Source: Limnochordaceae bacterium
Lineage (GTDB): Bacteria; Bacillota; Limnochordia; Limnochordales; Geochordaceae
Reading direction: 5' to 3'
DNA length: 64,000 bases
Assembly: GCA_014896295.1 (NCBI GenBank)
Contig: JADBKR010000006.1
Span: forward strand, 62,001-126,000
The first letter of the stretch is position 1, and each line of letters begins with the position of its first letter. The translations under genes were made by a program, and so were the position numbers. Positions 30,651 to 39,023 of the stretch are shown here, piece by piece. The notes below the pieces were generated by a model that was not told where the DNA came from, searched no databases, and saw only the letters and a program-made list of their open reading frames with translations.

Positions 30651-32022
30651 ATCCAGGAGGCGTCCGGCCTTCCCCGCCAGCGGCGGGAGCGTCGGAAGCG
30701 TGCGCTTCGCCGCCCGGGTCGTCCTGGCGGCAGGGGCGTTGGTGTGGGCCTGGGGCGGCGGAGGGGCAGGCGCCCAGACTCGGGCGCAGCCGCCTCTTAC
30801 GCTGGCTGCGCTGCTATCGGCGCAAATGCCCGGCGACACCCGCGTCACCCCGTTTTGGCTCGGCGGGCGGCTATGGCTCGTGATGGAGGCGGTGGGCGCG
30901 GAGCCCGGGCGATTGGCGGGCGACGACATCGACGTCGAAGTCGTGCGGCGCCACCCCGCGGTGGCCTCCTACTACCTCTGGAGGCTGGCAGAGACCGCCA
31001 TCTGGTGGAGAGGGCTGTGGCCCGCCGGGGCAGGGTCGCTCTCCGAGGTCGTGCTTCTCGTCCCGGGTTCGCCTGCGGTGGCGGTACAGGCAGGAGGCCA
31101 GCCCGGGCCCTGGGAACGGCCCTTTTCGCCTGCGGCCGCCGGGGCGATGCAGCTGTTCGTGGAGGGCCAGCCCCCGCAGACGGCCGCGGACAGGGCCGGC
31201 CTGGTGGAGGCGGCGAAGGCGCTCGCCGTCGACGGGGACGCGCGGTATGCCCGTTATCGTCCCAGGGCGAGCCTTTCGGTGGCGCCGGACGTGGGGGACC
31301 TGGTGCGGGCGCGTACCCTCTATGAAGCGGCGTGGGAGCTCGATCCGAGCTCGAGCAGGGCCGCTTCGCAGATGGCAGCGGTGGATCGACGATTGGCCGC
31401 TGCGGCCTTGTTCGGCAGGGCGCTGGCCGTGGTGGGGGAGCACGAGCCGATGCTCCGGGAGGCCGACCGCCGCCATCACGAGGAGGGCCAGCGGCGGCAC
31501 GCCTATTTCCTGGAGCGCTCGACGGAGCTGCTCGAGAGGGCGCTGGAGCTCGATCCCGATCTCGTGGGAGCAGCGGCCCTGCTCGATCGGGTGCGCCGGG
31601 CGCTCGGAGACCGGCCCTCGGCCCGGCTCTTCGAGCCACCAGGGGCAGAGGCCGAGTGGCGCGCTCTTTTCGAGAGCCGGTCAGTGGCGCTCGAGCCTGC
31701 TGCGGTGCTGGCGGGACAAGAGCGCCGGTGGGGCCGGCTGGTGCGCTTCTCCGGTACGGTCGTAGAGCGTACGGCCGACACGCTGGTGGTGCAGGTCGAG
31801 GAGCCAGGCAACGCCGCCCCGGCAGGCATGCCCGGAGCGCTCGTCCGGGTTAGTACGGGCTTGGTCGCTTCCGGCCCGGGGCCCGGAACCGCCTTGGCCT
31901 ACGCGGTTGGCTCGCCCGTCCGGATCGTGGGGGAATGGATGGGGATACAGCGAGTCGTCCTGGACGACGGGGCTCCCCGCACGGTGCTGATGGTGACGGC
32001 GGCCTTCATCGACGGGCAGTAG
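30631..32022 (+). CDS. Exported protein of unknown function with helical repeat region
   Basis: About 463 residues, not assigned to a family. A signal-peptide-like segment ([20 protein letters not shown]) is followed by an alpha/beta region ([20 protein letters not shown]). A helical TPR-like stretch at about 210-350 contains [20 protein letters not shown] and [20 protein letters not shown], which match TPR spacing. A C-terminal beta domain ([20 protein letters not shown]) resembles a small OB/SH3-like fold. ATG 30631 is chosen for the signal peptide; TTG 30571 is possible. It overlaps the YkvA-like gene. Confidence 0.55.
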   Translation: MGTSRPESRRRPAFPASGGSVGSVRFAARVVLAAGALVWAWGGGGAGAQTRAQPPLTLAALLSAQMPGDTRVTPFWLGGRLWLVMEAVGAEPGRLAGDDIDVEVVRRHPAVASYYLWRLAETAIWWRGLWPAGAGSLSEVVLLVPGSPAVAVQAGGQPGPWERPFSPAAAGAMQLFVEGQPPQTAADRAGLVEAAKALAVDGDARYARYRPRASLSVAPDVGDLVRARTLYEAAWELDPSSSRAASQMAAVDRRLAAAALFGRALAVVGEHEPMLREADRRHHEEGQRRHAYFLERSTELLERALELDPDLVGAAALLDRVRRALGDRPSARLFEPPGAEAEWRALFESRSVALEPAAVLAGQERRWGRLVRFSGTVVERTADTLVVQVEEPGNAAPAGMPGALVRVSTGLVASGPGPGTALAYAVGSPVRIVGEWMGIQRVVLDDGAPRTVLMVTAAFIDGQ

Positions 32023-32035
32023 GGAGGCGACGACC

Positions 32036-32494
32036 GTGGCGGCCATACGGGACTTCCTGTACCTCGTGGCTCTCGCCTGGTGGACCGGGACGGCCCTCTA
32101 TTTCGGAGGCAGCGCGACGCCGGCCATCTTTGCCCGGTTTCCCCGCCCGCAGGCCGGGCAGGTGGTCGAGGTGATCTTCCCGGGTTACTACCGGACGGCC
32201 GTGGCCACGGCGGTGGCCCTGGCGGTCCTCGCCTCGTGGCGGCTTGCCGCCCGGCGGCCCAGGGCGACCGTGGCGCTCGTCCTGGTGCTGGTGATGCTCG
32301 CCCTCGACCTGGTAGGGGCGCTGTTGTTGCAGCCGCGCATTCACGCCCTTCGGGCGCAGGCCGGCGAAGCCGAGGGCGGAGCTCCCTTACCGCCGGAGTT
32401 CGGCCGGCTGCATGCTCTCTCGGTGGCGGCGAGCGCTCTTTCTCTGCTCATGGCCTTGGGCCTGTGGGCCCTCGTGGCGTGGGCCGGGTTGTAG
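32036..32494 (+). CDS. DUF4149 (TMEM205-like) membrane protein
   Basis: Integral membrane protein of 152 residues with four hydrophobic helices. The start FLYLVALAWWTGTALYFGGS and the Phe/Pro-rich FARFPRPQAGQVVEVIFPGY followed by YR match the DUF4149 pattern, and the last helix pair follows PEFGRLHALSVAASALSLL. The function is unknown. The GTG start has GGAGG ten bases upstream and the gene follows its neighbour by 13 bases. Confidence 0.75.
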   Translation: MAAIRDFLYLVALAWWTGTALYFGGSATPAIFARFPRPQAGQVVEVIFPGYYRTAVATAVALAVLASWRLAARRPRATVALVLVLVMLALDLVGALLLQPRIHALRAQAGEAEGGAPLPPEFGRLHALSVAASALSLLMALGLWALVAWAGL

Positions 32495-32638
32495 GCATCG
32501 ACCGGGCCGAACTTCCTGTGTCGGCCTCTCGGGGCCTCTGGGCCAGGTCGCCTTTCGCCGGCGCATCATGGTGAGCTTCGAGGCCCTGACCCCGTGAAAC
32601 CGCCGGAGACCTCGGAGTGAGGTGGGAACACGCGTTCG

Positions 32639-33538
32639 ATGGGAGGCCAGTTCACGCTGCAGCGCTTCACCGTCCGAGAGCTCGCGAGCCCCACGGAGTT
32701 CAAACAGACGGAGGCCGTCCAGCAGGCTGCGTGGGGCATGGACGACATCGACGTGGTGCCCGCGGCCACCATGATCGCCATCGCCCGCGAAGGCGGGCTG
32801 GCGGCCGGGGCCTTCGAGGGCGGGAGGGTGGTGGGGTTCGTCTTCGGCTTTCCCACGGCCGACCCGAAGCTCCAGCACTCCCACATGCTCGCGGTGCTGC
32901 CCGAGTACCGGGGCACGGGGCTGGCGGTGCGGCTGAAGCTGTTCCAGCGAGCGTGGTGCCTGGCCCGGGGCATCGACCGCGTCGTGTGGACCTACGACCC
33001 GCTGCTGGGCCTCAACGCCACCTTCAACGTGCGCAAGCTCGGCTGCGTGGTGCGCACCTACCTGGCCGACTGCTACGGCCCGCTGAGCGGCGTCAACGCC
33101 GGGGTGCCCACCGACCGGTTCCTGGCGGAGTGGGCTCTGACGAGCGCGCGCGTCGAGGCCGCGGTGAAGCGCCTGGAGGGGGCACGGGGCGAGGCCGGCT
33201 GCCTGTGGCCCGGTTCGGGATCCAGCTCCGGTGCTTCGGGTGCCGGCCGAGGGGATGACGGGGCAGAGGCCAACGCTCGGGTGGCCGAGCCGCCGCTGGC
33301 CAACCTGTCCCGGGGGGAGCGTCCCGTCGCCGTCACCCCCGCACCCGAGGGGCCCCGCGTCGCCGTGCAGATCCCCGACGACTTTTCTCGACTGCTCCGC
33401 AGCGATCCGGCGCTGGCCATGGAGTGGCGTCTGCACGCGCGGGAGCTCTTCAGCGGTTATTTCTCCAAGGGCTACGCCGTCGTCGACTTCATGCGCGCCG
33501 GCGGGCGCAACTTCTACGTTCTGGAGAGAGAAAGGTGA
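32639..33538 (+). CDS. GNAT-family N-acetyltransferase (COG3375-like)
   Basis: Protein of 299 residues. The acyl-CoA-binding core is visible as VVGFVFGFPTADPKLQHSHM then LAVLPEYRGTGLAVRLKLFQ, where Y-R-G-T-G is the pyrophosphate-binding turn. VWTYDPLLGLNATFNVRKLG and YGPLSGVNAGVPTDRFLAEW are typical of the COG3375 group. A low-complexity Gly/Ala/Ser insertion near residues 180-215 separates a C-terminal RVAVQIPDDF module. The substrate is unknown. It ends five bases before the PLP enzyme. Confidence 0.83.
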   Translation: MGGQFTLQRFTVRELASPTEFKQTEAVQQAAWGMDDIDVVPAATMIAIAREGGLAAGAFEGGRVVGFVFGFPTADPKLQHSHMLAVLPEYRGTGLAVRLKLFQRAWCLARGIDRVVWTYDPLLGLNATFNVRKLGCVVRTYLADCYGPLSGVNAGVPTDRFLAEWALTSARVEAAVKRLEGARGEAGCLWPGSGSSSGASGAGRGDDGAEANARVAEPPLANLSRGERPVAVTPAPEGPRVAVQIPDDFSRLLRSDPALAMEWRLHARELFSGYFSKGYAVVDFMRAGGRNFYVLERER

Positions 33539-33543
33539 GACGC

Positions 33544-34831
33544 ATGGGTCTTGAAGGCACCGACCGCGGAGATTCTCGCCTGCCCGGCTACCGGCTCGAC
33601 ACGCTGTCGGCCCAGGCTGGCCGCAGGCGGCCGGTGGTCATCGAACGACCGGTGGCGCCGCCCATCTTCCAAACGTCGGTGTTCGAATTCGAAAGCCTCG
33701 AACGCATGGCGGAGGTCGAGGCCGAACAGGGCTCGGGGCCTCCCCGCAACTTCTCCTACAGCCGCGAGGCCAACCCCACCGTGGCGACCCTGGAGCGGGC
33801 GGTGGCCGACCTGGAGGGCGCCGAGGATGCGTGGGCGGCCGCCTCGGGCATGGGCGCCATCTTCACCACGCTCTGGAGCCTGCTGGCCCCGGGCGACCAC
33901 GTGGCGGTCGCCGCGGAGGTGTACGGCGGCACCTACCGGGCGGTGACGCAGGAGCTGGCGCGCTTCGGGGTGCGCTTCACGCAGGTGGACACCAGCGACC
34001 TCGAGGCCGTACGTGCTGCTCTGCGTCCCGAGACCCGGGTGCTGTACGTCGAAACGATCAGCAATCCCACGCTGAAGGTAGCCGATCTGCCGGCGCTGGC
34101 CCAACTCGCGCGCCGCCATGGCGGGTGCCGCCTGGTGGTGGACAACACTTTCGCCTCGCCGGTGCTGTGCAGGCCGCTGGAGCTGGGCGCCGACCTGGTG
34201 GTGGAGAGCGCCACCAAGTTCTTGGGCGGGCACGCCGACGTCACGCCTGGGCGTCGTGGCGGGTTCGGCGGAGCTGGTGACCCAGGTGCGGCGGCGGGGC
34301 ATGATCCTGGGGGCGGCGGCTGCCCCGTTCGTCGCCTGGCTGGCCCTGCGGGGTCTCATGACCCTCGCGTTGCGAATCCGCCGGCAGAGCGAAAACGCCG
34401 TGGCACTGGCGCGGCGCCTGGCAAGCCACCCCAACGTCGAAAGGGTCTACTATCCCGGACTGGAGCCGGCGGGCGGGCCTGCGCCCCGGATGCTGGGCGG
34501 CGGGTTTGGCGCGATGGTATCGTTTGTTATCCGGGAGCGCACCGGCCCGGCCGGCCCGGCGTCGGGTGGCGCCGCTCCTGCAACCGTCGAAGGGGTCTCG
34601 CCTGCTGTCGCACGGTTCGTGCGCGCGCTGAAGCTGGTGCGGCTCGTGCCCAGCCTGGGCGAGGTAGGTACCACCATCTCGCATCCGGCCTCTTCGTCTC
34701 ACCGGGCCATGCCGCCGGAGCAGCGCCTGCGCCTCGGCATCGTCGACACGCTGATCCGGGTCTCGGTGGGTGCCGAGGACATGGAGGACATCTGGGAGGA
34801 CTTCGATCAGGCCCTGCGAGCAGCCGGTTAG
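33544..34831 (+). CDS. Cys/Met-metabolism PLP enzyme (cystathionine gamma-synthase/lyase type), frameshifted near 34246
   Basis: Fold-type I trans-sulfuration enzyme of about 428 residues. The first frame gives PIFQTSVFEFESLE, FSYSREANPTVATLERAVAD, the PLP-binding block YVETISNPTLKVADLPAL and VDNTFASPVLCRPLELGADL, then ESATKFLGGHADVT containing the PLP lysine. The conserved continuation LGVVAGSAELVTQVRRRGMI, RIRRQSENAVALARRLASHP and KLVRLVPSLGEVGTTISHPA is in the next frame. Removing one C from GCCT at 34245-34248 joins them. Possible roles are methionine synthesis or degradation; sequence alone does not decide. Confidence 0.85.
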
Positions 34832-35085
34832 TCGTCGCGACCAGCAGGAGCGAGGCGGCGCCCGGTGTGCCGGGAGTCTCCGGGCTGGGGCCAGGGGGAC
34901 GGCGGTGGCGGTCGTGGTCCTCCCCCTTGGCTCCCGTCATCGGACTGGGCCCGCTGCGGAACAATACCGGCAGCCGGTGAGCGCAGGCAGGGGATGACCG
35001 GTGCCCCGGCGAAATAGTGAAACACATCACAAGCGCCGTCGCCGGGTGGAACGCCTGGGACGGACGGCGAGGAGGTCCGGTCATC

Positions 35086-35439
35086 GTGAGCGACTCTCAG
35101 GCGTACCCCCAGCTCCGCAACGACGTCTTGCGCAGGATGGGCGAGCTCGGACGGGCGATCCCCGGCACCATGCAGGGGTTTCAGGCCCTGCACGACGCGG
35201 CCGTGCGAGAGGGGGCCCTATCGCCCAAGATGAAGGAGCTCATTGCCCTGGGCATCGCCATCGCCGTGCATTGCGAGGGCTGCATCGCCTGCCATGTCCA
35301 TGACGCCCTGCAGCACGGTGCGTCCCGGGAGGAGATCGCCGAGACCGTGGGGGTGGCCGTCATGATGGGCGGCGGGCCCTCGGTAGTGTACGGGTCCATG
35401 GCGATGGCGGCGGTGGAGCAGTTCCAGGGCCCGAAGTGA
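35086..35439 (+). CDS. Carboxymuconolactone decarboxylase/AhpD-like protein
   Basis: Small helical protein of 117 residues. The redox motif lies in IAVHCEGCIACHVHDALQHG, with the CxxCxxxH arrangement of AhpD-type disulfide reductases, preceded by LSPKMKELIALGIAIA and followed by REEIAETVGVAVMMGGGP. It is likely a thiol peroxidase-linked or dehydrogenase-like enzyme. GTG 35086 is chosen because GAGGAGGT lies eight bases upstream; an ATG at 35017 lacks such a site. Confidence 0.85.
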   Translation: MSDSQAYPQLRNDVLRRMGELGRAIPGTMQGFQALHDAAVREGALSPKMKELIALGIAIAVHCEGCIACHVHDALQHGASREEIAETVGVAVMMGGGPSVVYGSMAMAAVEQFQGPK

Positions 35440-35465
35440 GTCGCCCGGGGATGGTGCGGCGATAG

Positions 35466-35507
35466 GGGGCGCGCATCCCCGCGTCGTCCAGACGCCCACC
35501 GCGCCCC
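35466..35507 (+). terminator. Probable terminator after the AhpD-like gene
   Basis: GGGGCGCG and CGCGCCCC form an 8-base-pair stem enclosing a 26-base loop, followed by TTTGGG. It lies 27 bases after the stop codon and upstream of the tRNA promoter. Confidence 0.45.
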
Positions 35508-35540
35508 TTTGGGCAATAGTCTTACGCTGCGCCCCTTCGC

Positions 35541-35570
35541 TTGACGCACGGCGGCGCCCGCCTCTATAAT
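35541..35570 (+). promoter_or_regulatory. Promoter of tRNA-Leu
   Basis: TTGACG at 35541-35546 and a perfect TATAAT at 35565-35570 with an 18-base spacer, ending 23 bases before the tRNA. This is the strongest sigma-70-type promoter in the window. Confidence 0.8.
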
Positions 35571-35593
35571 CGGGGCGTCACCCACCGAGGCGT

Positions 35594-35682
35594 GCCCGGG
35601 TGGCGGAATTGGCAGACGCGCACGTTTGAGGGGCGTGTAGGGGTAACACCCTATCCGGGTTCAAATCCCGGCCCGGGCACCA
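35594..35682 (+). tRNA. tRNA-Leu (GAG anticodon), CCA encoded
   Basis: Class II tRNA of 89 bases. The acceptor stem GCCCGGG (35594-35600) pairs with CCCGGGC (35672-35678), followed by A and an encoded CCA. The D-loop region holds TGGCGGAATTGGCAGACGCG, the anticodon GAG sits at 35628-35630 in a 7-base loop, the variable arm is long, and the T-arm is CCGGGTTCAAATCCCGG. It reads CUC/CUU leucine codons. The 3' end is next to an integrase remnant, as expected for an integration site. Confidence 0.95.
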
Positions 35683-35763
35683 ATTCCAAGGGGCAAAAGG
35701 CGATACCCGCCCTGGGTATCAGTCCGTTCGTAATAGCCGTTCGCAGTCGGACCGGTACGCGAA

Positions 35764-35791
35764 AGGGCGGCCGGCTGCCACCGGCCGCCCT
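35764..35791 (-). terminator. Hairpin downstream of the integrase remnant
   Basis: A perfect 11-base-pair stem AGGGCGGCCGG with hexaloop CTGCCA, followed on the minus strand by TTTCG. It lies just past the stop of the minus-strand integrase remnant and would also stop read-through from the tRNA. Confidence 0.6.
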
Positions 35792-35814
35792 AGTTGTCCC
35801 GGCAGCGGGCCGGG

Positions 35815-36512
35815 CTACTGAGCCGCAGGAGGTTGCCCGACCAGACGCTCGATGGCGCGGGCGGCCTCCTGCGCTAGCTTTCTCGTCACCCGCTGGTAGA
35901 TCTGCGCCGTCACCTTGATGTCCGAGTGGCCCGCCAACACGGACGCTGTCTTCAGATCGACGTCCTGCTCGGCCAGCCAGGTGACGTAGGAACCCCGCAG
36001 GTCATGCAGGCGCAGGTTCGTCGGGAAGCTTCAGCTTCTCCCGGATGTCTGCCCACGCATGGTCCAGCTCCGCCGGCGCGATGGGCTTGCCATCTCCCCG
36101 GTCGAAAATCAGCGGGCCAAGCCCCTGCGCCTCCTGCGTCACCTTGTGGGCTGCCAGGGCGTCGGCGAGCGGCGCGGGAATAGGCACGTCCCGCACCCCA
36201 GCCTTGGTCTTCACGGGCACCCGGCCGTAGTGGCCCTCCTCGTCGAGGGGTCCCCACTGGCAGCGCACGTGGATGACCCCAGCCTCGAGGTCCACGTCCT
36301 CCCACGCCAGGCCCAGGACTTCGTTTCGCCGCAGGCCCGTGCTCGACGACTTGCCCGCCGCGGGCGACAAGCTGCGCCTCTACCTTGGCCCAATTGATGG
36401 GGCCGGGGTACTGCCGCTCGACGCGGGCTTTCAGGGACGGGGTGAGCCGGGGCCGGGCACCCAGGTAGGCAAGCCGCACCTGCCGCACCTTTGCGCCTTC
36501 GCGAATGGCGCG
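35815..36512 (-). pseudogene. Tyrosine recombinase (integrase) remnant
   Basis: The catalytic domain of a phage-type tyrosine integrase is recognisable but broken. Visible pieces are TGLRRNEVLGLAWEDVDLEA (catalytic Arg), LRLHDLRGSYVTWLAEQDVD (HxxR), LAGHSDIKVTAQIYQR (His and nucleophilic Tyr), and a C-terminal tail. A one-base shift near 36020 separates the Arg part from the HxxR part. Before the Arg motif the frame also changes and about 20 expected residues seem missing; the N-terminal region is absent or truncated. It lies beside tRNA-Leu, so it probably once catalysed insertion there. Confidence 0.8.
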
Positions 36513-36927
36513 TCAAGTGGCGCCCTGGCGGTGTTTGTCCGCCATAGGGTGCTCGGTGAGCACCCCTGGAGAGGAGGGTGTCACCCCAAACGACACCTCA
36601 CCAAGTGGCGGAGTGTCGGCCGCCGCCGGGAGTGGGGTGCCCCAAGAGCGGCGGGTGACGGTGGGCGGCCGAGCGGTGCACCTGACGGCCACCGAATACG
36701 CCCTGCTGCGGACCCTCGCACTGCACCCGGGCAAAGTGCTGACCCACGGGCAGCTGCTCCGGGCCGTGTGGGGCCCCGGCTACACGGGGGACAGCCACTT
36801 GCTGCGGGTGAACATGAGCAACCTGCGCCGGAAGATCGAGCCGAACCCCCTCAAGCCCCAGTACATCATCACAGAACCGGGTGTGGGCTACCGGCTGCGC
36901 GAAGATGTCCGTCCAACGAGTGGGTGA
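36505..36927 (+). pseudogene. Orphan OmpR/PhoB-type DNA-binding domain (KdpE-like) without receiver
   Basis: The last 90 residues form a complete winged helix of the OmpR/PhoB class: VHLTATEYALLRTLALHPGK, VLTHGQLLRAVWGPGYTGDS, HLLRVNMSNLRRKIEPNP and TEPGVGYRLRED, closest by eye to KdpE. The phosphorylation (receiver) domain is missing and replaced by about 45 residues of unrelated sequence from ATG 36505. No sensor kinase or Kdp genes are nearby. It may be a truncated response regulator carried into the element or a functional orphan regulator. Confidence 0.6.
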
Positions 36928-37027
36928 GCGAGTGGCCACGGGCCGCCTGCAAGGTAACCGCTACCGGAAGGCCGCGCAAAGGGTGGAGGTCGGTCGTCTC
37001 GGTATCCAGGGCGACGAACGCTATCAT
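36869..37027 (-). pseudogene. N-terminal fragment of a DEDD-type 3'-5' exonuclease
   Basis: A 52-residue open frame on the minus strand begins MIAFVALDTETTDLHPLRG. The pattern A-L-D-T-E-T-T-x-L-x-P is the ExoI motif of DEDD exonucleases and of phage-type DNA polymerases. The remaining catalytic motifs are absent, and the frame ends after running antisense to the winged-helix gene. It looks like a leftover 5' end of a phage-like exonuclease or polymerase gene. It is too short for function. Confidence 0.5.
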
Positions 37028-37147
37028 GAGACCACCCACCGAGGTTCGAAATGCTCGCGTTTCCTCCGCGCCTCCTTCGTGTAGCGGCGTAAGGGTGTGC
37101 GCTACCCAGGATACTTTCCGGATGCCGGAGCGGTGAGCAGCACCGGC

Positions 37148-37432
37148 TCATGGTTGCTGCGCCTTTTCCCCCCGCAGGCGCTCGAGGATCCAAACTCGGG
37201 CCAGCGTGCCAGCCCCGAGGCCGTAGCGGGCGGCAATCCGGCGCAGGGCCTCCATGTCCTGCTGCGCCAGACGCACCGAGAGGAGCCGCTTCTTGCGCAC
37301 CACCTGCACCGGCTCCTGGACCGGCTCCAGTTGGTCCCAGTAGTCCGCCACCGAATGGGCGTCCCAAAAGGCCGCTTCTTCTTCGGCGGACTCGAAGGCA
37401 GGCAGAGGCTTTTCCTGCGTTTTACGTGCCAT
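37148..37432 (-). CDS. BrnA-like antitoxin
   Basis: Protein of 94 residues with the architecture of a BrnA/ribbon-helix-helix antitoxin. A disordered N-terminus (PLPAFESAEEEAAFWDAHSV) is followed by a short strand-helix-helix, KRLLSVRLAQQDMEALRRIA, then RYGLGAGTLARVWILERLR. The ATG overlaps the BrnT stop codon (TGATG), with GGAGGGAGA upstream, so the two are translationally coupled in the usual toxin-first order. It would neutralise the toxin and repress the operon by family precedent. Confidence 0.75.
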   Translation of the reverse strand: MARKTQEKPLPAFESAEEEAAFWDAHSVADYWDQLEPVQEPVQVVRKKRLLSVRLAQQDMEALRRIAARYGLGAGTLARVWILERLRGEKAQQP

Positions 37433-37737
37433 CAGCTTCTCTCCCTCCGATAAAGCCGGCGTTCCTCGGATTGTGCTGGCCGAGCCGTCACGACTCTCGC
37501 ACGGCCTGCGCGCCGTACCTCAAAGACCACGACCAGATACCGCCCCTCGTCGGTCTGGCCAATAGCGACGTAGCGTCCGCTTCGTGAGCGGCGAACGACA
37601 GGGCGGTTTTGCAGAACCTGCTCGGCCTCGTCCGGATCCACATTGTGGCGAGCGATGTGCCCGATGTTGGCGTCATCCCATTCGAAGCCGGTGATTCGCA
37701 GGGTCGTACCCCCAGGCCGAAGTATAGCATTTGTCAT
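37432..37737 (-). CDS. BrnT-family toxin (RNase-like)
   Basis: Protein of 101 residues with the BrnT pattern: GFEWDDANIGHIARHNVDPD, EAEQVL, RRSRSGRYVAIGQTDEGRYL, VVVFEVR, then RVVTARPAQSEERRLYRRE. BrnT is a RelE-like ribonuclease toxin paired with BrnA. The gene overlaps the antitoxin by four bases. The start ATG 37737 has no strong ribosome binding site; a shorter N-terminus nearer FEWDD is possible. It probably persists in the decayed element through its addictive function. Confidence 0.82.
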   Translation of the reverse strand: MTNAILRPGGTTLRITGFEWDDANIGHIARHNVDPDEAEQVLQNRPVVRRSRSGRYVAIGQTDEGRYLVVVFEVRRAGRARVVTARPAQSEERRLYRRERS

Positions 37738-37763
37738 CCATGAGATGTCACCGTCAGCGTGGG

Positions 37764-37982
37764 CTACGCCGCCCCGCTCTGTGCCTTGCGAGCCAGCGCC
37801 GCGGCGGTGTCCAGGATGAGGGCCAGCACCTGCTCCACCTCGTGCAGCACCCGGAGCACGGCGCGGGCCGATTGCTGCGGCGAGACGTGGGCGTAGTCGG
37901 CCACGTACTCCCGCGCCCAGCGCTCACACGGAGGCTCGGGGCCTTGGCGGCGGATCAGGGCTGCTGCAACGATCTCGGGCAT
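37764..37982 (-). CDS. Small hypothetical protein
   Basis: A 72-residue helical protein upstream of brnT on the same strand, not recognised. Its sequence (RAVLRVLHEVEQVLALILDT) predicts an amphipathic helix. The ATG at 37982 has TAGGA about eleven bases upstream, which is the main support for a real gene. The spacing to brnT is 26 bases, so it could be co-transcribed with the toxin-antitoxin pair. From here to 38266 no gene is seen. Confidence 0.35.
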   Translation of the reverse strand: MPEIVAAALIRRQGPEPPCERWAREYVADYAHVSPQQSARAVLRVLHEVEQVLALILDTAAALARKAQSGAA

Positions 37983-38266
37983 GCGGCTGTTTTCCTACGT
38001 GGCCAGCAGCCGGCGGATCGCATCGGCAGTTGCGTCGTCATGGTGAACTCCCCCGTTGCCTGCACCGGGCTACCTCGGCCCATTTTTCGGACTGCCCTTG
38101 CAGCCTGGCTCTGCAGGGCCGGGGGCGGGCCGGAAAGGCCCGGAGCGAACCGACGCCGCAAGGCCGGCCCGAAGGGCCTGGGCCTTGAAGGCCCAGAGCC
38201 CCCGGCCCGCATAATGGCCCCAGAAGGGCCGTCCTGCCTGCCTGGATGCGTGGGTTCGGGCCGCCG

Positions 38267-38649
38267 TCAGGATGGGGCGGAGAAGGTGGGCCCAGTGGCC
38301 GAACCCCCCCTCGGCTCGAAGATGGCCAACCGCTCGGCCTCGCTGTCCAGGATCACCGCCGCTAGGTTGGCGGACACCTGAAACAGCCGGCCCGGCCCGC
38401 GGGGGTCCGTACCTTGCGGCCAAGGAACGGATACAGGCGGGCATGGGGAACGCCATAGCGGGCCTCGGCCTCCCACGACGCGGGCGGCCAGGCGAGAAGC
38501 TCCGGCACGGCCACGTTGTGCGCCTGTAAGGTATCGATCAGCTCGGGGCTCGGCGCGTCCCTGCTGCCGATGACCCGGATGGCGTTCCCCTCGGCCCGAA
38601 CGATGACGCCTCGACGGTGAAGCTCGGAGAGGGCGGTGGCGGGGCTCAT
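38267..38649 (-). CDS. TubC-type docking-domain-like protein, frameshifted near 38401
   Basis: About 127 residues. The N-terminus (LHRRGVIVRAEGNAIRVIGS, then ELIDTLQAHNVAVPELLAW) follows the TubC N-terminal docking pattern seen in some phage and plasmid replication proteins and in NRPS enzymes. The middle reads GRKVRTP, and the natural continuation GPGRLFQVSANLAAVILDSE with RLAIFEP is in the next frame. Adding a G to the run at 38401-38405 restores it. The gene ATG overlaps an upstream minus-strand stop (TGATG), suggesting a truncated operon partner. Function unknown. Confidence 0.45.
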
Positions 38650-38769
38650 CAGATGAAAGCCTCCACCAAGTCATCGGCCAGCGGGGACGAACTATCGCCC
38701 GCTTGCCGGGCGCCGTTCAGCCGGAGCGGCCGAAGAAACGCCGTCGTGATGCAGGTTCGGACCTTTCTC

Positions 38770-38818
38770 CGCAAGTCCGCAAGTATCTATATGTGGGTTG
38801 CGGACGTGCGGACTTGCG
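38770..38818. repeat. Inverted and repeated CGCAAGTCCG elements
   Basis: CGCAAGTCCG at 38770-38779 is inverted at 38809-38818, and GTCCGCAA at 38775-38782 is inverted at 38798-38805. The AT-rich centre TATCTATATG lies between the arms. Nested copies of one short word facing each other suggest a regulator operator, a replication or recombination site, or a cruciform in the remnant element. The wider stretch 38650-39023 holds no convincing complete gene. Confidence 0.5.
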
Positions 38819-38983
38819 TCCCGTCCCGTCGAAGGCGCGCCAAAGCCGACCAGCACTCCACCGTGCTTCCTTTAAGGGTCGGCGCTCGACGGGCGAAGGC
38901 GGATCGGCCGACCCGGATTGGCCCTTGCCACCGGCCGGGATACGGGAGGAGGTTGCCCGGTACGCGCCGTACCTGCTGACCCA

Positions 38984-38995
38984 GGCCCGGGCACC
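38984..38995 (+). repeat. Possible right attachment site matching the tRNA-Leu 3' end
   Basis: GGCCCGGGCACC here is identical to tRNA-Leu positions 35670-35681. The 3.3 kb between the two copies contains the integrase remnant, toxin-antitoxin pair and other low-coherence genes. Twelve identical GC-rich bases could arise by chance, so this is only suggestive of attL/attR. Confidence 0.35.
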
Positions 38996-39023
38996 CGTCC
39001 TACCGATGGAGGCATACTCGCAC

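Noticed and set aside
34950-35030. A riboswitch-like structure (CCGGTG repeats) before the AhpD-like gene
   Set aside because: The CCGG-rich words do not fit the cobalamin or SAM consensus elements and look like ordinary GC-rich sequence.
37040-37075. GAGGTTCGAAATGCTC as a tRNA T-arm
   Set aside because: The flanking bases do not pair as a T-stem and no acceptor or anticodon stem is found.
38703-39023. N-terminal extension of the D-aminopeptidase
   Set aside because: Family members start at the MRVYISVDMEG motif, a ribosome binding site precedes GTG 39024, and the extension crosses the inverted repeats and the possible attachment site.
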